A stretch of DNA of 64,000 bases from Siphonodentalium dalli (Eukaryota > Mollusca > Scaphopoda > Gadilida > Siphonodentaliidae). The position numbers and the translations under genes are program-made. Under the pieces are notes generated by a model. That model was given only the letters and a program-made list of their open reading frames with translations. It made no database searches and had not been told where the DNA came from. Numbering within the stretch: position 1 is the stretch's first letter; each line of letters begins with the position of its first letter. Of this stretch, positions 1 to 11,624 are shown piece by piece. The stretch is taken from positions 263,596,077 to 263,660,076 of the forward strand of contig CP136061.1 in assembly GCA_032622095.1 (NCBI GenBank). Reading direction: 5' to 3'.

Positions 1-1147
1 AGATATGCAGTGTGTACAAATATAATGATCAAGAGTCGCCGCGAAGTGATGTCCCCGAATGGGTGATGCCTGGTGTGAATGATGCCTGGATATAACCTCG
101 AGATGAGATGAGTCTAGTGAAAGCATGATGTGATGGGATGTGGTTGTTTCTTATATACTATTTGGGATGCATATTAGATGAGGCGTTTGGCAATACACAT
201 CGGGATTGGTTCCACCGTTATGGTCATCTCCCTTGACCATATTTGGGAGCCATCTTCATTGTGTGTATGTCTTCGCTGGGAGTAAGACGTGTGAGGTTTC
301 GTTAAGAACCGAACACGAATATCTGAATTTGGGGTTTTATATATTGGGACATTCGTATAGTTTGAATCAAGTTGTGAGATTATAATGGGTAGTTATCTCA
401 CAAACAGTGAGAGTAAGGAGAGTGTAAGTATTCATATTTATTCATGTGTTATTATTGGAGATTTTATCTCAATAAATAATATTATTGCCAAAGTAGTCTT
501 TGTTATCACACACCTGAAGTCCTATAAAATCTTAAATGAAGGGTGTGGTAATTTCATTCCAATTGAAGTAAAACATCCGTCCAATAAAATAAAGCACATA
601 GTTGTTGACATTATATTAACAGCCTGTGTGGTTTGTCGATAAAATGACTATCAAAATCGTCTTGCAAAAAAAATCAAAAATTTCACCCCTCTTTTTCGAA
701 TCCTCTATCTCTATCTATTACGGAACCCTCGTCAATGGAAAATGTCTTTAAAATGACGCTATAATATCACGCTTGATGACTGTCTTAAAAATATTGCCAT
801 TTACTGAGGATTAATGTGAAGAAAAATGGAAGATATGGTGAAATATTAATTAAATTTCCTATTTTCGTGCATATGAATTCATTTTTCGGCGGCCATTTTG
901 AATTTTTTTCGAAATTATTTGCCGTCATTTTGAAGAAGGACATAATACCAACAAAATGGCATACATTTTGTCTGTGTCTTTTGCTAACAACCGATCTATT
1001 ACAACGATTAAATACAGCTGGTCGGAATTAGAGGAAATGGCGGCCATCTTGGATTCAAATGGCTCTAGCACATAGTAGGGCCACCTTTATTTTTCGGTGA
1101 AATCCGGATTCTTTATCTGGATACCATAGGGAACAATAAAAATAAGG
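1..1147. other. intergenic, no gene seen
   Basis: No credible coding region is visible; open frames here are short and compositionally like non-coding AT-rich DNA. Two small motifs at about 890-905 and 1038-1056 read GGCGGCCAT followed by TTTGA or CTTGGATT. They match, in reverse complement, the AATCCAAGATGGCCGCC segment of monomers in the 38-57 kb array, so they may be fragments of the same repeat or chance matches. The last hundred bases before 1148 probably belong to the 3' untranslated end of the LINE that follows on the minus strand; no poly(A) or short tail repeat marks its end. Confidence 0.5.
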
Positions 1148-3520
1148 TTATTTGTAATCATCGGGGGGGTGCAGGTGGACCTTATTGGCTCCCCGACTAT
1201 ATTGTCGTAATATTTCGGCTTCAATTAAATATTTACTTAGAGCTCTGCTCAGTTGTTTATCATTAGATTTGAATATTTCTTGAAGCTTTTGGCGCTCGTC
1301 TAACACATTGTAATTTGAGATCACATTCTTCGCGTAACTGCAAAAAACTTGCCTAGGATTGTGGTACTTCGGGCAGTGTAATAAAAAGTGAGACTCATCT
1401 TCGATAGGTTTATCTTTAGCGGGAATATTATGACTACATTGTTTGCAAGTTCGTTCCTCTACGGGGATTGGATTAGGTTTCACATGTCTGCCTATTTCTA
1501 TTTCTAGCTTGTGCGAGCTTGTAACAAGTTTCGATATTGGACGTCTTTCATTTCGAGATAACGTTGTTAAATAAGAAGCCCTTGTTTCAAAATCTGTTTT
1601 GATTTTTCCCATAAATTCTAATTTACTATTTTCTGCACATGCACCTTTTATATCAAGGTTCCTCCATGCTTGTCGGAAATGGTCTTGTAATCGGGATTGA
1701 AATTTCTCCCCAAAAGTATCTATGTTGACTGATTTTGGTGATTCCCACACGTACCCAAATCCATATTTATGTAAGTTATTTTTAATACACTGTAACCACT
1801 CATTATCTGCATCACAAGAAATCAATTTTAAACATTTGTACACCAATCGTTTATCACACAAAGTGTTAGCTCGAAGCCAATAGACTATCATGTTCCTTAA
1901 TACATTGATATAGATCGGAAATCTACCCATTTCGGCTACTACAGCCATATTAGATGTGTTCCTAAATAATCCCAAAATTCGTTTACAAAATTTTGTGTGG
2001 AATTTTTCGATGGGATTTTCCTTGCGACTTTCTGAATAGTCAGATTCATAAGTCAATATCGGTTTTACACAAGAATCAAAAAGTTTGCACGTGACATCAA
2101 TGGGTGCCGAGTCGTCACATGTTCTTTGTAGTGAAAAATGAGTTCCCAATGCTCTAATCTTTAAATCGTTTAATGCATGTGAGAAAGTGCCAGACGTCGC
2201 TAGTTTCAACCCAAGATATGTATATTGTTGTGTCGTTTACAACGTATGAGTACCAATTTGAAAAGGATTGTGTTTTAGTTTTTTTCCACTTTTGTTAAAA
2301 ATCAATATTTTGGTCTTACTTTTGTTCACAGTTAGTTTCCACCGCGTACAAAAAATGTACAGTTGAGTCAACATTTTTTGCAAGCCGTCTTGTGACTCCG
2401 AAGTTAATACGAGATCGTCAGCGTACAGTAAACACGGTACTTTAAAATTATCTATGCAAGGTGCATGCATGTCGTCGGCCATTAGATCTTCTGCTAGACC
2501 ATCTACGAAAATATTGAATAATAAAGGGCTAAGGTTAATTCCTTGCATTAAGCCGATTTGGCTGTTTATGGGTGCAGTAAGAGAATTTCCATTGATTTTT
2601 AACCTTGAAGAATAACAGGTTATTATTTCTTTCAAGCACATATAGATGTTTCCCCCAATTCCTAGATTTAATAGTTTATATAATAATCCTTCTTGTCAGA
2701 CACTGTCGAATGCCTTTTTGAAGTCCACAAAGCATGTGTATAATTTTTTGCCATCATTTATACGTTTTTCAATTAAACATTTTAAAATAAATAAATTGTC
2801 TGTGGTCCTGTAATTCTTTCTGAAGCCACACTGATATTCGGAAGGAACCTCCATTTCGTTTAATTATTCGTCTAGACGCCCGAGAAGAATGCTGGCATAC
2901 ATTTTCCCAAGAACACTAGTTAATGTCAGACCCCGCATCTGGTCCGGGGAATTTGCATTATTACATTTTGGAATAGCAGTTAACAGTGGGAGAGTATATA
3001 TTTTAGAAGCTTTCAGCATTTCAGCTTTAATGTTGTCAGGGCAGGCCGATTTTCCGATTTTTAAATTAAGCAATGCTTTTTCAACTTCTTCTGTAGATAT
3101 GTCATAATCAAGGTGATTATTGGAGGAGATATTTTGTTCCATGTCAGATACCTGGCCATGGATGTTATCAGAGAAAGGGTCACCGGTGTCGTCCGTTGTC
3201 TGTCCGAGATTTTTAAAGTGTTTGTAGAGTTCATCGGGGCTAACTGATTGCGACATTTTATTTGAATTAGAGGACTCGCGATCCAATTGTTTAACTAGCG
3301 ACCAGTATTCCTTCAGCTTATTGTTTTGCATGTGTACCAGTTGCCCATATATATTACTCCGATAATCACCACGTTTCCTTTTTATGAGTTTTTTATATTG
3401 ACGCTTTCGCGAAACATATTTTTCCCGGCCGAGCATTAAGTTCCCATGCACATAGCTTCAACTGTTGTTTCATCTCATAACATGCGCAATCGAACCACGG
3501 TTTATGTTTGTCACGAATCT
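1148..3520 (-). pseudogene. LINE reverse transcriptase ORF, broken by three stops and a frameshift
   Basis: Read on the minus strand, the frame starting at 3451 runs to 1148 with three in-frame stops: at 2864-2866 (after RLDE), at 2697-2699 (TGA where FDSVW is expected, so a Trp codon mutated) and at 2237-2239 (before TTQQYTYLGLKL). Upstream, residues KPWFDCACYEMKQQ typical of the pre-RT region are found in a second frame, so a frameshift lies near 3425-3450. Recognisable RT parts in order are the EEVEKALLNLKIGKS segment, GLTLTSVLGKMYASILL, CGFRKNYRTTDNLF, the first catalytic aspartate in FVDFKKAFDSV, and LLYADDLVL with the catalytic YADD. The C-terminal segment carries CKQC...HFLLHC, a zinc-binding-like pattern. 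Catalytic residues survive, but the protein cannot be made in one piece. It is a dead copy of moderate age. Confidence 0.85.
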
Positions 3521-3530
3521 CATTACAATG
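1148..3530 (-). mobile_element. 5'-truncated non-LTR retrotransposon (LINE)
   Basis: A single minus-strand LINE fragment covers the second-ORF reverse transcriptase region from just before the fingers to the C-terminal zinc-finger-like segment. No endonuclease domain is present upstream, because the homology stops near 3530 where a 103-bp tandem repeat begins. So the copy is 5'-truncated, the usual outcome of target-primed reverse transcription. No target duplication was identified. The clade was not resolved; the C-terminal segment with the IEDESHFLLHCP signature is common in invertebrate LINEs. Confidence 0.85.
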
Positions 3531-3535
3531 AACCA

Positions 3536-3815
3536 TATGGTCTGATTACATACAGGTTTGTACCTGAAGGAGTCATGTTCTACTGTAGCTGGAAAACATG
3601 ACATCGCGGAACAGAGAAGCTCATAAATTATAGAACCTAATGGTCTCATTACGTAGAGGTTTGTACCTGAAGGAGTCATGTTCTACTGTAGCTGGAAAAC
3701 ATGACATCACGGAACAGAGAAGCTCATAAATTATAGTAACTAATGGTCTCATTACATACATGTTTGTACCTGAAGGAGTCATGTTCTACTATAGCCATGG
3801 AACATGACATCACGT
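3536..3815. repeat. 103-bp tandem repeat, about 2.7 copies
   Basis: The phrase GTTTGTACCTGAAGGAGTC recurs at about 3556, 3659 and 3762, an exact 103-bp period. Units share an ATGTTCTACTGTAGCTGG block, ACATGACATC, and AGCTCATAAATTATAG. Copies differ at a few positions and the last is partial. The array abuts the truncated 5' end of the LINE. Confidence 0.85.
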
Positions 3816-4077
3816 TATTCCTGCTGGAGTAGAGTGTGCAGTTTACAATATTCTATTTTAGGAACTTATTGTACAAAGATGCACACAACAGTAAGATAAC
3901 TATTTGTATCACAGAATATACACATTGATAGTAAGTATATATGTAGACAGTAAGAAACCTCTTTACTAGAGTATATGTACAAGGAGACTGCGCCTACAAA
4001 TGGTGGTGAGTGGGGGGGGGGTGACAGCGAGAGTTCTATTTGTAAATTGTATTCAAGGGTGGCTAGAAATATCACAA

Positions 4078-4205
4078 AAAGTGAGGTGGAGAGTGGTGAT
4101 GTAGAATATGGTGAAGTAGAGAAAGGTGGGGTAGAGAGTGGAGTGTGTTAAGAATGGTGAGGTAGAAGATGGTGAGGTAGAGAGTGGTGAGGCATATAGT
4201 GAGTG
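4078..4205. repeat. degenerate GA/GT-rich minisatellite
   Basis: The stretch is built from variants of GTAGAGAGTGGTGAG and GTAGAAGATGGTGAG on the plus strand, with no coding potential. A run of nine G residues lies just upstream near 4012-4020. The region from 3816 to 4418 otherwise shows nothing recognisable. Confidence 0.6.
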
Positions 4206-4418
4206 GGTCTCATTGCAGGTATGAACCAAAATGAGTCTATTACATGGAGAACATAACCGTTATTCCTGCTGGAGTCGAGTGTAGAGAGTGGTTAGAATCC
4301 CTACTTACTGTACAGTCATGAATATAATGGTAGAGTTATCTGGATTACATGGGACATTTTTTATCAATTTATAGAAGCAGATTGTTTGTGCGAACATGAC
4401 AGATAGGAACCTATAAAT

Positions 4419-5493
4419 AACAAGGGGTACGCATCTAAGATGCTTTTGTCGAGTTTTTTGGCAGTCGAACCAAACTTCTGCAAATAAGGTGCACAACTCC
4501 GGGAAAAAAAGTTGGACGGTGGTATATTATTGCAATAGACCTATATACCAAATATCAATTGAATCCGTTAATATTTCATTGACAAACCAGGTTTTCGAAC
4601 TCGTTCGAGATATTGTTGCAATAGACTCATATACCAAATATTGTTTAAATCGGTTAATATTTCATTGAGTTATCGTGCTAACGGTGATAACATTGCTAAA
4701 AATAGACAAACTAAGACCCATAACTCTGCGAAAAAAAATTTGGACAAACCTGGTTATCGAACTCGTCCGAGATATAGTTGCAGGAGACTCATATACCAAA
4801 TATTGTTGAAATCGGTTAATATCTCATCGAGTTATCGCGCTAACGGTGAGAAAATTGCTAAAAATAGACAAACTAAGACCCATAACTCCGCGAAAAAAAT
4901 TCGGACAAACCTGGTTTTCGAAAGAGTCCGAGATATTGTTGCAGGAGACTCATATACCAAATATTGTTGAAATCAGTTAATATTTCATCGAGTTATCATG
5001 CTAACGGTGATAAAATTGCTAAATATAGACAAACTAAGACCCATAACTCCGCGAAAAAAATTCGGACAAACCTGGTTTTCGAACTCGTCCGAGATATTGT
5101 TGCAGGAGACTCATATACCAAATATTGTTGAAATCGGTTAATATTTCATCGAGTCATCGCGCTAACGGTGATAAAATTGCTAAAAATAGACAAACTAAGA
5201 CCCATAACTCCGGAAACAAAATTCGGACAAACCTGGTTTGTTGAAATTGGTTAATATTTGCGTTAGTTATCGCGCTATCGGTGAAAAACCATCTAAGATG
5301 GATAACTCTTGTTAAAAAGTACGGACGTGACCCATTTTCTACAGGCAGTAAATAGTCATTGGGAGCAACTGCCATACCAAATTTTTTTTGAATCCATTCA
5401 CAAATGTCAAAGTTATAAGGCATTCTTTGGGTCCGCCCGCCCGCCAACCGTCCCTCGTCAAACCATAAGTCGAGTTTTTGAAAAACTCGACTA
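4419..5493. mobile_element. foldback/tandem-repeat element, family I, copy 1
   Basis: One terminus begins AACAAGGGGTACGCATCTAA, with a GCATCT/AGATGC dyad followed by TTTTGTCGAGTTTTTTGG. The other terminus is the hairpin GTCGAGTTTTT / AAAAACTCGAC at 5469-5491. Next to that hairpin is a CCGCCCGCCCGCC/GACGAGGGACGG tract. Between the ends lie about five monomers of roughly 165 bp, each containing CCCATAACTCCG, a run of A, TTCGGACAAACCTGG, TCGTCCGAGATATTG and ACCAAATATTGTTGAAATC. A second copy in inverse orientation at 61395-62142 has the same ends but about three monomers, which defines the boundaries. No protein is encoded, so it is a non-autonomous element. Confidence 0.8.
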
Positions 5494-5631
5494 ATAAAGG
5501 CAACTTGTTCCCGACGAAGTAGAGTGTGCAGAGGTAAGCAAGTATGAGGAACTTGAGGTAAGTATGATTACAGAAAAACAGTTAATTTCACACTTTGGGT
5601 GAATGAGGGGTTTCCTGAAATACAGTTATTT

Positions 5632-5889
5632 TCACATATTGTTGGTGGGAGGTTTTCATAATTATAGAAGCTGATGGTTAGTGAATCTCGTGACAGATAG
5701 GTACCCGAATGTAAATAGATGAGAATTAGTCATTAATTTAGTCGGTGATACTAGTGAATGGTGAGTTTACTCGAATGCACATTTCACATTGTTGGTGGGA
5801 GGTTTTTATAATTATAGAAGCTGATGGTTAGTGAATCTCGTGACAGATAGGTACTGGAATGTAAATAGATGAGAATTAGTCATTAATTA
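5632..5889. repeat. 108-bp direct duplication at 150-bp spacing
   Basis: The segment starting TTGTTGGTGGGAGGTTTT and ending GAGAATTAGTCATTAATT is present at 5632-5739 and again at 5782-5889 with very few differences. The spacer between them is unique. It looks like a recent local duplication rather than a transposon. Confidence 0.8.
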
Positions 5890-8370
5890 TGTTCATAGAC
5901 AGAGATGCTGCATAGTGTGAGAGGACGGTACATTTATAACTGTGTGACATGAAGGTAAGTACAATAGAGGGCAGTGAGAACCACGTTTACAGCAGTAAAT
6001 TTCATCACCTCAGTTCCAACTTGTTCTAAGTGCCTTTTTCAATGTTACGAGATAATCGAATTTTAAAGTTTGACGATGTAGTTCTTGTGAACTATAAGAG
6101 ATACATTGGTCGGCTTGTCACCAATATGTAGACAATTTTTTGCTCTTTCGAGCAAAATAAAAGGCAGTGCCACAACAGTTAGTGACACTCTACCAGCGAC
6201 AGTTCCATCGAGGTACCCCCTCAATTTTGTTTACATAGCACAACATAGAACGGAATTAATGCCACTCAGTATTGTGTAGCATTTGGCAACGATAAGGTTT
6301 TTTTCAGGGCGAACTTGTTCCATGTGCCATTTCACCACCACTTAAGTCACATGGGACACATTGGAATGAAGTTCTTCTATACAATAACGTGATAACAAAT
6401 TGGAAATCAGAAAGATATTAAGGTCTAATTGTTTCATATACACAAATTTTATGTATTATTATGTATATAGAACAATTGGTACCAACATATGATGATGTAT
6501 CGATTAGAACCTCACAACATGAATGGGGTTTATCAGTCCTAAATGAAACACCAACAGTATTATAACCTGACGTTTATCCCAAGTATGTGTTGATTGAGAA
6601 GCAACGTCATATCCATCAAGACGGCCTTAAAGCGATTTGACCCTGTGTTTACAGTGGGGGCTGTAGGGTGTCACTATAGCGCCCACGAAGTCGGCAACAA
6701 AATGATATACTTCACAAAAGTTTCTCCAGACACATTGCCGGCATACTGGACAGCATTTATTTTATCGCAAACGGTTCTGTAATTATATGTAAGGGTGCCA
6801 TTAGCTTGTTTTGTTCTGACCAACACACACTGCGAAATTTAAAAATAAAAAGAAACTGCTTCCAGCCATTTACCATAAAAGTAATTCATAGGAAGTAATG
6901 GGAGTATAGGAAAAGGAGTCTATATGGATTATGGAACCAATGGCTAACTTAGCTCCAACTTATTTAAACACTTACAGAAGCATGTTCATATACTTCCAAT
7001 GAACCAAACCTCGGAACCAAATTATTGGTTACTTCTATGGGACACCATTGAATTATATATGACACCCATTTCAATTATTCTTACCTGATGCATACCTGAG
7101 AAAAACAGATTTGACGATAAAGTATTTGAAAAATAGCAGACATTTAGGTGATAATCACAGAGCCATGGATAACGCGGTATAACAGCCAGTGCTCAGACTG
7201 ACCATACTTATAAATCCCTTGCCACTTAGACTCGTGAGCAACATTTAATGAAGGAAAGTAAGCGTTGAGATCTATAAGACATTACTAGTACATAAACTGG
7301 TTAGTCACCGAGGAGTGTTACTGACCAATTCGGAGCGGAGGCCTATATAACGTGTGCGAGGTGACCGTGCAGTCACCATAATATCACAAGGCCACAGATA
7401 ATACATTTACATTGTCTGTGTCGACTGAACACAATTGAGACATCAGAGGAAATCAACTCGTCGAATTGAAAAACTGATAACGATTAGATTATATTCTTTA
7501 CCAACTTTAAAAGTCGGGGCCGCTACGTTATAATGTCGGGATGGAAGTTAGTTATTATATAATATACAACATGTACATCACAATGTTGGGCTACGGATGT
7601 AGACCCTGTCTGGAGGCGATAGACGCTACACCACTAGCGCTAAAGTGTCATGATATATCGATTACCGAAGTTCCTCTACGTATAATATTATGTGTATTAA
7701 GACTTAGTGTGGGAACAAATTTCAATAAACAAAGCTCTTGAATATCAAAATGTTTAATGGAAAAACATCAGCATAGAACTAACTCAAACCAATACATGTA
7801 TGTTTCTGAATTTTCCTTTTCGATGTAAACATTACTGGCGAAAAAATACCGATATTTCAAGATTGTCTCTGGGTACGCTCCAATATAAGTATGGACATCA
7901 AATAACTTACTATAGTTTTGCCCAAGAACTACGTCACTGTCATCACATGCATGATTGTGAATCGATACAAACATATATAGATACGTTTGCATTCCAAGGA
8001 GCGTCAAGCAGACAAGTGGAATATGTAAGCAACAATGTGCATATCTAATTTGCTCCCATGCATATCATGGTGCATATGGATGGATATGCACATCTGCTTT
8101 GTTGTTCTACGCATATTTTGCAGATATCCATCACAGACACACCGAACATCTAGTTTGGTCGAAATCGATGAAAATTAAGCCGCCAAAGCAGCTGCCTAAG
8201 GTTGACATTTAATTTACCCATACACATTTGCACGTCAAGTTAAAATAATGTAATATTGTAAACTTCTATAACCTAAACGCTCCCAGCACTTTAAGTTGGA
8301 CTTATCACTAATACGTCCAACCATTTATATGATGCACCATTGTTTCCCTTGTCCAAATCTACTCACGTTA

Positions 8371-8472
8371 GGCCAAATAAAAAAGATAATATGTTTCCGA
8401 TAACGGAGAGAAAAAATTAGGGTAGGTAGGTAGGGAATTTTTTTTTTTTTATTATTTTTTTATTTTTTTTTC
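8371..8472. repeat. repeat fragment matching 23388-23416 in inverse
   Basis: Bases 8371-8399 start GGCCAAATAAAAAAGATAAT and end ATGTTTCCG. They are the exact reverse complement of 23388-23416. In both places the 29-mer is followed, reading inward, by GGGT-rich DNA and then a long T run. The two sites lie outside the Polinton-type element on either side. They are either independent insertions of one repeat family or the ends of a larger composite; no internal genes support the latter. Confidence 0.55.
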
Positions 8473-8688
8473 CAGCTGCAGAAATATTGAACTACCTCGA
8501 CCGAAATGACGTAAAATGCCTACTTGTGTTGTAGGGAAAGTATTACTTGTGGAAATATACATTAACATTGAACAAGATATCAAACTTGCTGTTATTCTTA
8601 ATAGTGTGTTTCAGTATTCACATACTGATTTTGGTCATAAACTCAGAGGGATGGGGCTCGGAATTTATGTCCGAAAATATTATAGAAC

Positions 8689-8694
8689 CTATAT
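8689..8694. repeat. target site duplication CTATAT, left
   Basis: The six bases CTATAT immediately precede the element start AGAAGAATAGG at 8695 and are repeated at 22182-22187 right after the end CCTATTCTTCT. A 6-bp duplication is the hallmark of Polinton/Maverick integration by a retroviral-type integrase. Confidence 0.85.
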
Positions 8695-10048
8695 AGAAGA
8701 ATAGGAGGCTCGTTCGCCTCACATCTAAAAATAGAATCTTTGGGTCTAAATTGGTTGTGGGTGTCTCGTTAGCTTCACATATAAAAATAGAATCTTTGGG
8801 TCTAAAATTGTTTGAGGGTAAAATTGTTTGAGGGTAAAATTGTTTGTGGGTAAAATTGGTTGTACTAAAATATTCCAAAATTTCAAAACTTCCAAATTAT
8901 CAAAACCCCAAAAAAATTTCAAAACTTCCAAATTATCAAAACCCAAAAAAAAATTCAAAACTTCCAAAATTTATTTTTCCAAAAAATTTTAAAATCAAAA
9001 AATTATTTTTCCAAAAAAATTTCAAAAACCCAAAACTTCCAAAATATCAAATCTTCCAAAAATTTCAAAATTTCAAAAAAAGAAAAAATTTCAAAACCCC
9101 CAAAATTATTTCTCTAAAAAAAAAGTTTAAATAAAAAAATTATAACGAGTTAACGGTTTCTGATAATCTCGATATTAAAATGTCGAATGTTTATTAAAAT
9201 TATTTGCGTGTAATATCTTTCGTTATTTTTTTGTTCAACCAATGTTTCAATGTATTTATTAATCGATGTTTAGAAATAGCTTTATTGGACATTGTGACCA
9301 TCGGTATGAATGCATACATTCCAGTGTTTATCGGACACAGTTCATACATATAATTGTCATACCTGAAAATAGACACCATTACTTTTACATAAATAATAAA
9401 GAGCGTTTATTCTTTACTTCTCTCTATCCCAGATGAAGTTATTGAGTATATGACAGGCGTGTATTATCGTGAATTATTGGAAGTATTGAGATGTACTATG
9501 TTGAATCACGTGTGGACGAAAAGGGTAATGCGAAATTACAACCCCCCAGAATGAATTGTCATATTCGATGTACACGTAATCACACACGACATTGTGGGTA
9601 ACAATGTATGTGTCACACCTTGTTTTACCAAATGAATTCTATTATATCCCGTTCACAGTTATATGCTATTCAGAAAACATATCGATTTAATGTCTGAGCA
9701 GAATTAGTTGTTTAACGGGTTAGTATCAATTAAGGTTGATAAACTGTGTCATTGTTAGCATTAACACGAAAATTTAGTTATCCAAAACATGCATACATAA
9801 TACGTCCAGGTCACTCAATGATAGAAATTGCCTCGTTGACATTGTTATAACAACATTACGTAATAACCACTTATCACTCCATTCACACTTACGCTCATTT
9901 TGTATACCGAAACTCCAGTTAGCACCGATGATGTAACATTATATCACTGCTATTGTATCAATTGATAGGTTCAGACAAGTTCGATGTTTAGAAATAGATT
10001 ATACCAATTGTAAAAATAAGCCACAACAACAACAACAACAACAACACC

Positions 10049-10085
<37 letters not shown>

Positions 10086-10400
10086 GCCACCAAGCGACAT
10101 AACATCCTGCTTTGATGATCCAATGGCCAATGTCCATGAAGATTTTATTTCCGATGCAAGTCATATTTCCGACTAACTCCTGAAAAGTTACCTATAATTC
10201 TGCTGTGGTTAAGCAGTCCATTATTTAGGGCATAACTGTATGTAGGCCTATCAGTGGATGAATAGTCTGCCGGAGAAGTACTGTGTAGACAGGTCTTGTC
10301 GGTAAGAGAGTCAGACGAGAAGTGAAGGCTCGGCTATTAAAACATAGTAATGCGATAGCGAACATCAAACGAGTCTGCGCACGCATATCTGTCAAAGGAT
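8695..10400. repeat. left terminal inverted repeat, about 1.7 kb
   Basis: Positions 8695-9260 pair with 21623-22181 and 9261-10400 pair with 13322-14434 in inverse. The outer part has repeated TAAAATTGTTTGAGGG units and an A-rich block (about 8870-9130) made of TTCCAAAA/TTTCAAAA words. The inner part is ordinary sequence plus a CAA microsatellite at 10022-10086. The arms have diverged: the left CAA tract is longer, and about 20 bp near 9900-9920 (TGTATACCGAAACTCCAG) are absent from the right arm. Apparent open frames inside the A-rich block are compositional artefacts. Confidence 0.9.
10022..10086. repeat. (CAA)n microsatellite in left arm
   Basis: About 20 CAA units with one ACC interruption. 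The inverted partner at 13636-13688 is shorter, so the tracts have changed length since the two arms were last identical. Confidence 0.95.
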
Positions 10401-10404
10401 GTTA

Positions 10405-10800
10405 TATGAGCAAAAAAAATGAGCAAAAATTGGTTGTACTAAAATATTCCCAAAAACCCAAAACTTCAAAAATTTCAAAAAATTTCAAAAATTTCAAAAA
10501 CTTCAAAAATTTCAAAAACTTCAAAAAATTCAAAAAACTTCCAAAATTTCAAAAACTTCAAAAATTTCAAAAACTTCAAAAATTTCAAAAAACTTCAAAA
10601 ATTTCAAAAACTTCAAAAATAAGACCCCGGCGGCGGCGGCGGCGGCATTGCGGTATTTTACTGCGGGGTCCGCCGGCGGCGGTATTGCGGTATTTTACTG
10701 CGGCGGCGGTTTTTGAAATTTTTGAAGTTTTTTGAAATTTTTGAAGTTTTGGGTTTTTGGGAATATTTTAGTACAACCAATTTTTGCTCATTTTTTTTGC
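10405..10800. repeat. internal hairpin with GC-rich centre
   Basis: The left arm holds GAGCAAAAATTGGTTGTACT, AAAATATTCCC and many CTTCAAAAATTTCAAAAA units. The right arm (about 10705-10800) is its reverse complement. The loop at 10624-10704 is strikingly GC-rich, with CGGCGGCGG runs and two copies of ATTGCGGTATTTTACTGCGG, inside otherwise AT-rich DNA. The TTGGTTGTACTAAAATATTCC phrase also occurs in the outer inverted repeat at 8857-8880, so the hairpin reuses terminal vocabulary. It could be a nested foldback insertion or an internal copy of an element end. Confidence 0.75.
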
Positions 10801-10900
10801 TCATTTGCTCATTTATTTTACTCATTTGCTCATTTTTTTGCTCATTTGCTCATTTATTTGCTCATTTGCTCATTTTTTTGCTCATTTGCTCTTTTTCTCA
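10787..10900. repeat. GCTCATTT minisatellite
   Basis: The segment is made of GCTCATTTGCTCATTTTTTT variants in tandem, continuing from the right arm of the hairpin. The reverse complement words (GAGCAAAA) border the left arm, so the tract is probably an expansion of the hairpin's terminal word. Confidence 0.8.
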
Positions 10901-11112
10901 CCCCCTTGAATATACTTTGTGATATTCTGTGTCATTGTTAATTGATTGGTGCATACTCAATCAAGATCTCAACGAAACGCATTATTGACATCGATAACTA
11001 TCATGGTGCATTTGGCATTCATGGCCAATAATCGATTTTTATAAGAGGCGATAAACTTTCTAAAATAAAATGCAGAAAAAAGAGTGACTTGTACACTACA
11101 TTTTGAAGAAAC

Positions 11113-11436
11113 TTGTCGATCCCGTATATTCCAGCAGATCTTGAAATGTGGAGAAAACATTTCAGAGACATGGTTGATGGGAAGTTAATACCAGATAATC
11201 AGGGTCGATACTTTATTGACAGAACTAAAAATAGTGATAGTGAAGAAGACGTTCTAAAACCACATATTAATGTGGTGACACCCATCGCTCAAGCGATTGA
11301 AATGGCTAAGGCCGAAGTTGCAGCAAATAAGTTGACAAACACACGTAAAGCGTCCAAACAAACCAACAAGAGAGTGTCTGTTGGAGGTTTGTCTAATAAT
11401 AAGAAGAAAATGAAAAGACCAGTGTCATACGATTAG
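11113..11436 (+). CDS. small basic Polinton-core ORF of unknown function
   Basis: The open frame has 107 codons if counted from TTG at 11113; no ATG exists upstream before an in-frame stop at 11104, and the first ATG is at 11146 (96 residues). The N-terminal part contains PADLEMWRKHFRDMVDGKL followed by GRYFIDRTKN. The middle contains an alternating helix-like segment around AIEMAKAEVAANK, and the C-terminal third is Lys-rich (KKKMKRP), suggesting nucleic-acid binding. Codon-like composition and lack of low complexity set it apart from the surrounding AT repeats. It resembles in style the short accessory proteins between the core genes of Polintons, but I cannot assign a named family. It may be 5'-truncated or start at the internal ATG. 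The second ORF follows 189 bp downstream on the same strand. Confidence 0.55.
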   Translation: MSIPYIPADLEMWRKHFRDMVDGKLIPDNQGRYFIDRTKNSDSEEDVLKPHINVVTPIAQAIEMAKAEVAANKLTNTRKASKQTNKRVSVGGLSNNKKKMKRPVSYD

Positions 11437-11624
11437 CCAAATCATGAATGAATACATAGAGTACCATACTGATAAATTTGCATTAATTGAATCACCGGCG
11501 GTCAAATATCTATACCCTAGCCCCGGGACGAACGTACTCTTAGCGCGACGGTTGTATACCACACCTTATTCTCTCTTTTTATCGCTACTTATAAGAGTGA
11601 TGGTTCTTCCAATAATTCGCGATA

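Larger units (their letters stand above)
5494..8688. other. intergenic, no gene seen
   Basis: No conserved coding region is recognisable. It contains a duplicated segment of about 108 bp (5632-5739 and 5782-5889, separate entry), a TCAGTTCCAACTTGTTCTAA segment near 6002 that recurs inverted near 26911-26930, and a 29-bp sequence at 8371-8399 that recurs inverted at 23388-23416. A T-rich tract lies at 8440-8472. Small open frames show no similarity to families I know and are not annotated. Confidence 0.5.

Noticed and set aside
8844-9134. Lys/Phe/Pro-rich open frames in the A-rich block of the inverted repeat (also 10322-10735 and 21747-22049)
   Set aside because: Composition is dictated by TTCAAAA words; the same block is read in both orientations in the two arms.
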